DNA of 5,776 bases from DASYSA01 sp036003885 (GTDB lineage Bacteria > Acidobacteriota > Blastocatellia > UBA7656), in NCBI GenBank assembly GCA_036003885.1, contig DASYSA010000434.1, forward strand, positions 1 to 5,776, in the 5' to 3' direction. The notes below the pieces were generated by a model. It had not been told where the DNA came from. It searched no databases and saw only the letters and a list, made by a program, of their open reading frames with translations. Positions within the stretch are counted from its first letter, which is position 1. Every line of letters starts with the position of its first letter. A program made the translations under genes and the position numbers. Positions 4,620 through 5,776 of the stretch are shown here, in pieces.

Positions 4620-5776
4620 ATGAAGACTACTTTCAACAACGTCATACTGCGAGCCGCTCTCGCCGCATGCCTGGTCACGTTGCTTGCTTCAACAGTTCCT
4701 GCACAGCGGCCACCCGATCAGGACTACCTGGTGTTCGTGGTATGCGAGTCGGCAGACAAGATAGTCCTTATCCGTTACGGTCCCCAGGGCGCGCGGGTTG
4801 AGCGAGAGTTCATCAGCGGAGCGATGCCGACAGACCTCGATGGCCCTCACGGAGTAGTCGTTTCGCCAGACAAGCAGTTCTACTATGTCTCGTTCGGACA
4901 CGGCAGACCCTTCGGTTCTGTGTGGAAGTACTCGACGAAGAACGATGCGGTTCTGGGCCGGGTCACGCTCGGAAACTTTCCTGCGACAATGGACATCACC
5001 CCCGATGGCAGCTTTCTTTATGTAGTCAACTTCAATCTTCATGGCGATATGGTGCCTTCGTCCGTGTCGATCGTCGCCACTGAGCTTATGCTGGAGGTCG
5101 CGCGAGTCCAGACTTGCACAATGCCGCACGGCTCACGCATCAACCCGCAGGGCACGCGACAATTCTCGGCTTGCATGATGGATGATGCGCTCGTTGAGAT
5201 CGACACGAGCACTTTCCAGGTGTCGCGCCATTTCATCCTGACAAAAGGCAAAGAGGCCGGGGCAACCGGTCCATTCAAGGCTTCCGGGATGGAGCAGCAC
5301 GCGGGCCACGACACGGGCGGCCACGGTATGGAGCCTCCAAAGCCGGGAGACATCTCTTGTTCTCCCACATGGGCGCAGCCGTCGATCGACGGGAGTTCCG
5401 TTTATGTGGCCTGTAACAAGTCGGACGAGATCGTCGAGGTAGACACGGCATCCTGGAAGATCAAGCGCCGGATAGCGGCCCGGCCGGGCGTCTACAATCT
5501 GGCGGTGACCAAAGACTGGCGATTGATCGCTACCAACAAGCGCGACCAGTCTGTCTCAGTGATAGACCTGAAAGCCGGGCGCGAGCTGGGTCGAATTCGA
5601 ACGAAACGCAGAGTGGTTCATGGAGCAGTGGTCTCGCCCGATAATCGCTACGCATTCATCTCCGTCGAAGGAATCGGTTCGGAACCGGGTACTGTGGAGA
5701 TCATTGATCTGGAGGCATTGAAGACCGTGGCGACGGTAGATGTGGCGGAACAGGCTGCGGGAATTGATTTCCTGAG
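4620..5776 (+). CDS. secreted YncE/YVTN-type beta-propeller protein, 3' truncated
   Basis: A frame open for 385 codons to the window edge, so the C-terminus is missing. Residues 1-29 look like a Sec signal peptide: charged start MKTT, hydrophobic core about 12-25, and a likely cleavage after VPA near 28. LAAC at 14-17 resembles a lipobox, but the hydrophobic stretch continues beyond the Cys, so export by signal peptidase I is preferred. The mature part repeats a blade pattern of about 45 residues: PHGVVVSPDKQFYYVSFG (76-93), MDITPDGSFLYVVN (124-137), SRINPQGTRQFSAC (172-185), PSIDGSSVYVACN (254-266), VTKDWRLIATNK (296-307) and GAVVSPDNRYAFISVEG (335-351). This fits the YVTN/cytochrome d1-like propeller superfamily. 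A loop at about 223-238 carries three His and two Met (H227, H230, H235, M224, M237) and could bind copper or another metal. The role is probably extracytoplasmic, binding or redox-associated; the exact function is unknown. It follows ribF by 29 bp. Confidence 0.85.
   Translation, partial: MKTTFNNVILRAALAACLVTLLASTVPAQRPPDQDYLVFVVCESADKIVLIRYGPQGARVEREFISGAMPTDLDGPHGVVVSPDKQFYYVSFGHGRPFGSVWKYSTKNDAVLGRVTLGNFPATMDITPDGSFLYVVNFNLHGDMVPSSVSIVATELMLEVARVQTCTMPHGSRINPQGTRQFSACMMDDALVEIDTSTFQVSRHFILTKGKEAGATGPFKASGMEQHAGHDTGGHGMEPPKPGDISCSPTWAQPSIDGSSVYVACNKSDEIVEVDTASWKIKRRIAARPGVYNLAVTKDWRLIATNKRDQSVSVIDLKAGRELGRIRTKRRVVHGAVVSPDNRYAFISVEGIGSEPGTVEIIDLEALKTVATVDVAEQAAGIDFL

Noticed and set aside
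4620..4670. Lipoprotein signal (LAAC) in the propeller protein
   Set aside because: The hydrophobic core continues past the Cys and is followed by a better type I cleavage site near residue 28, so lipidation is less likely though not excluded.

Overview
The window is chromosomal DNA of a moderately GC-rich bacterium. The neighbourhood of a DUF1844 protein, a PhnP-like metallo-hydrolase and RibF, together with intergenic arrays of 7-8 bp units, suggests Acidobacteriota, perhaps the Blastocatellia side. That placement is inference from gene content, not a database result. There are no mobile elements, tRNAs, rRNAs or CRISPR arrays.

Left half, minus strand: mazG (179-1027), a house-cleaning NTP pyrophosphohydrolase, ends exactly against a G-rich inverted repeat built of 8-bp units (58-179). 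Upstream of mazG is a 227-bp spacer with a possible promoter placed so close to the start codon that the message would be nearly leaderless. Beyond it lie two small, tightly spaced genes of unknown function (1255-1605 and 1610-1813), read as a bicistronic unit.

Middle: a divergent intergenic region of about 350 bp (1814-2163) holds a near-palindromic array of 7-bp units (2031-2084).

Right half, plus strand: a probable operon. A DUF1844 protein (2164-2751) overlaps by 4 bp the gene for a PhnP-like MBL-fold phosphodiesterase (2748-3503). Eight perfect copies of TTTCGAG follow, then ribF for FMN/FAD synthesis (about 3634-4590). Last is a secreted YncE-type beta-propeller protein with a His/Met-rich loop, which starts at 4620 and runs off the window end.

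Most genes are conserved housekeeping or hypothetical genes. The points that deserve a second look are the three short-unit repeat arrays at gene borders, the divergent motifs of this RibF, the unknown small gene pair, and the metal-ligand-rich loop of the propeller protein. I see no clear new defence or mobile system.
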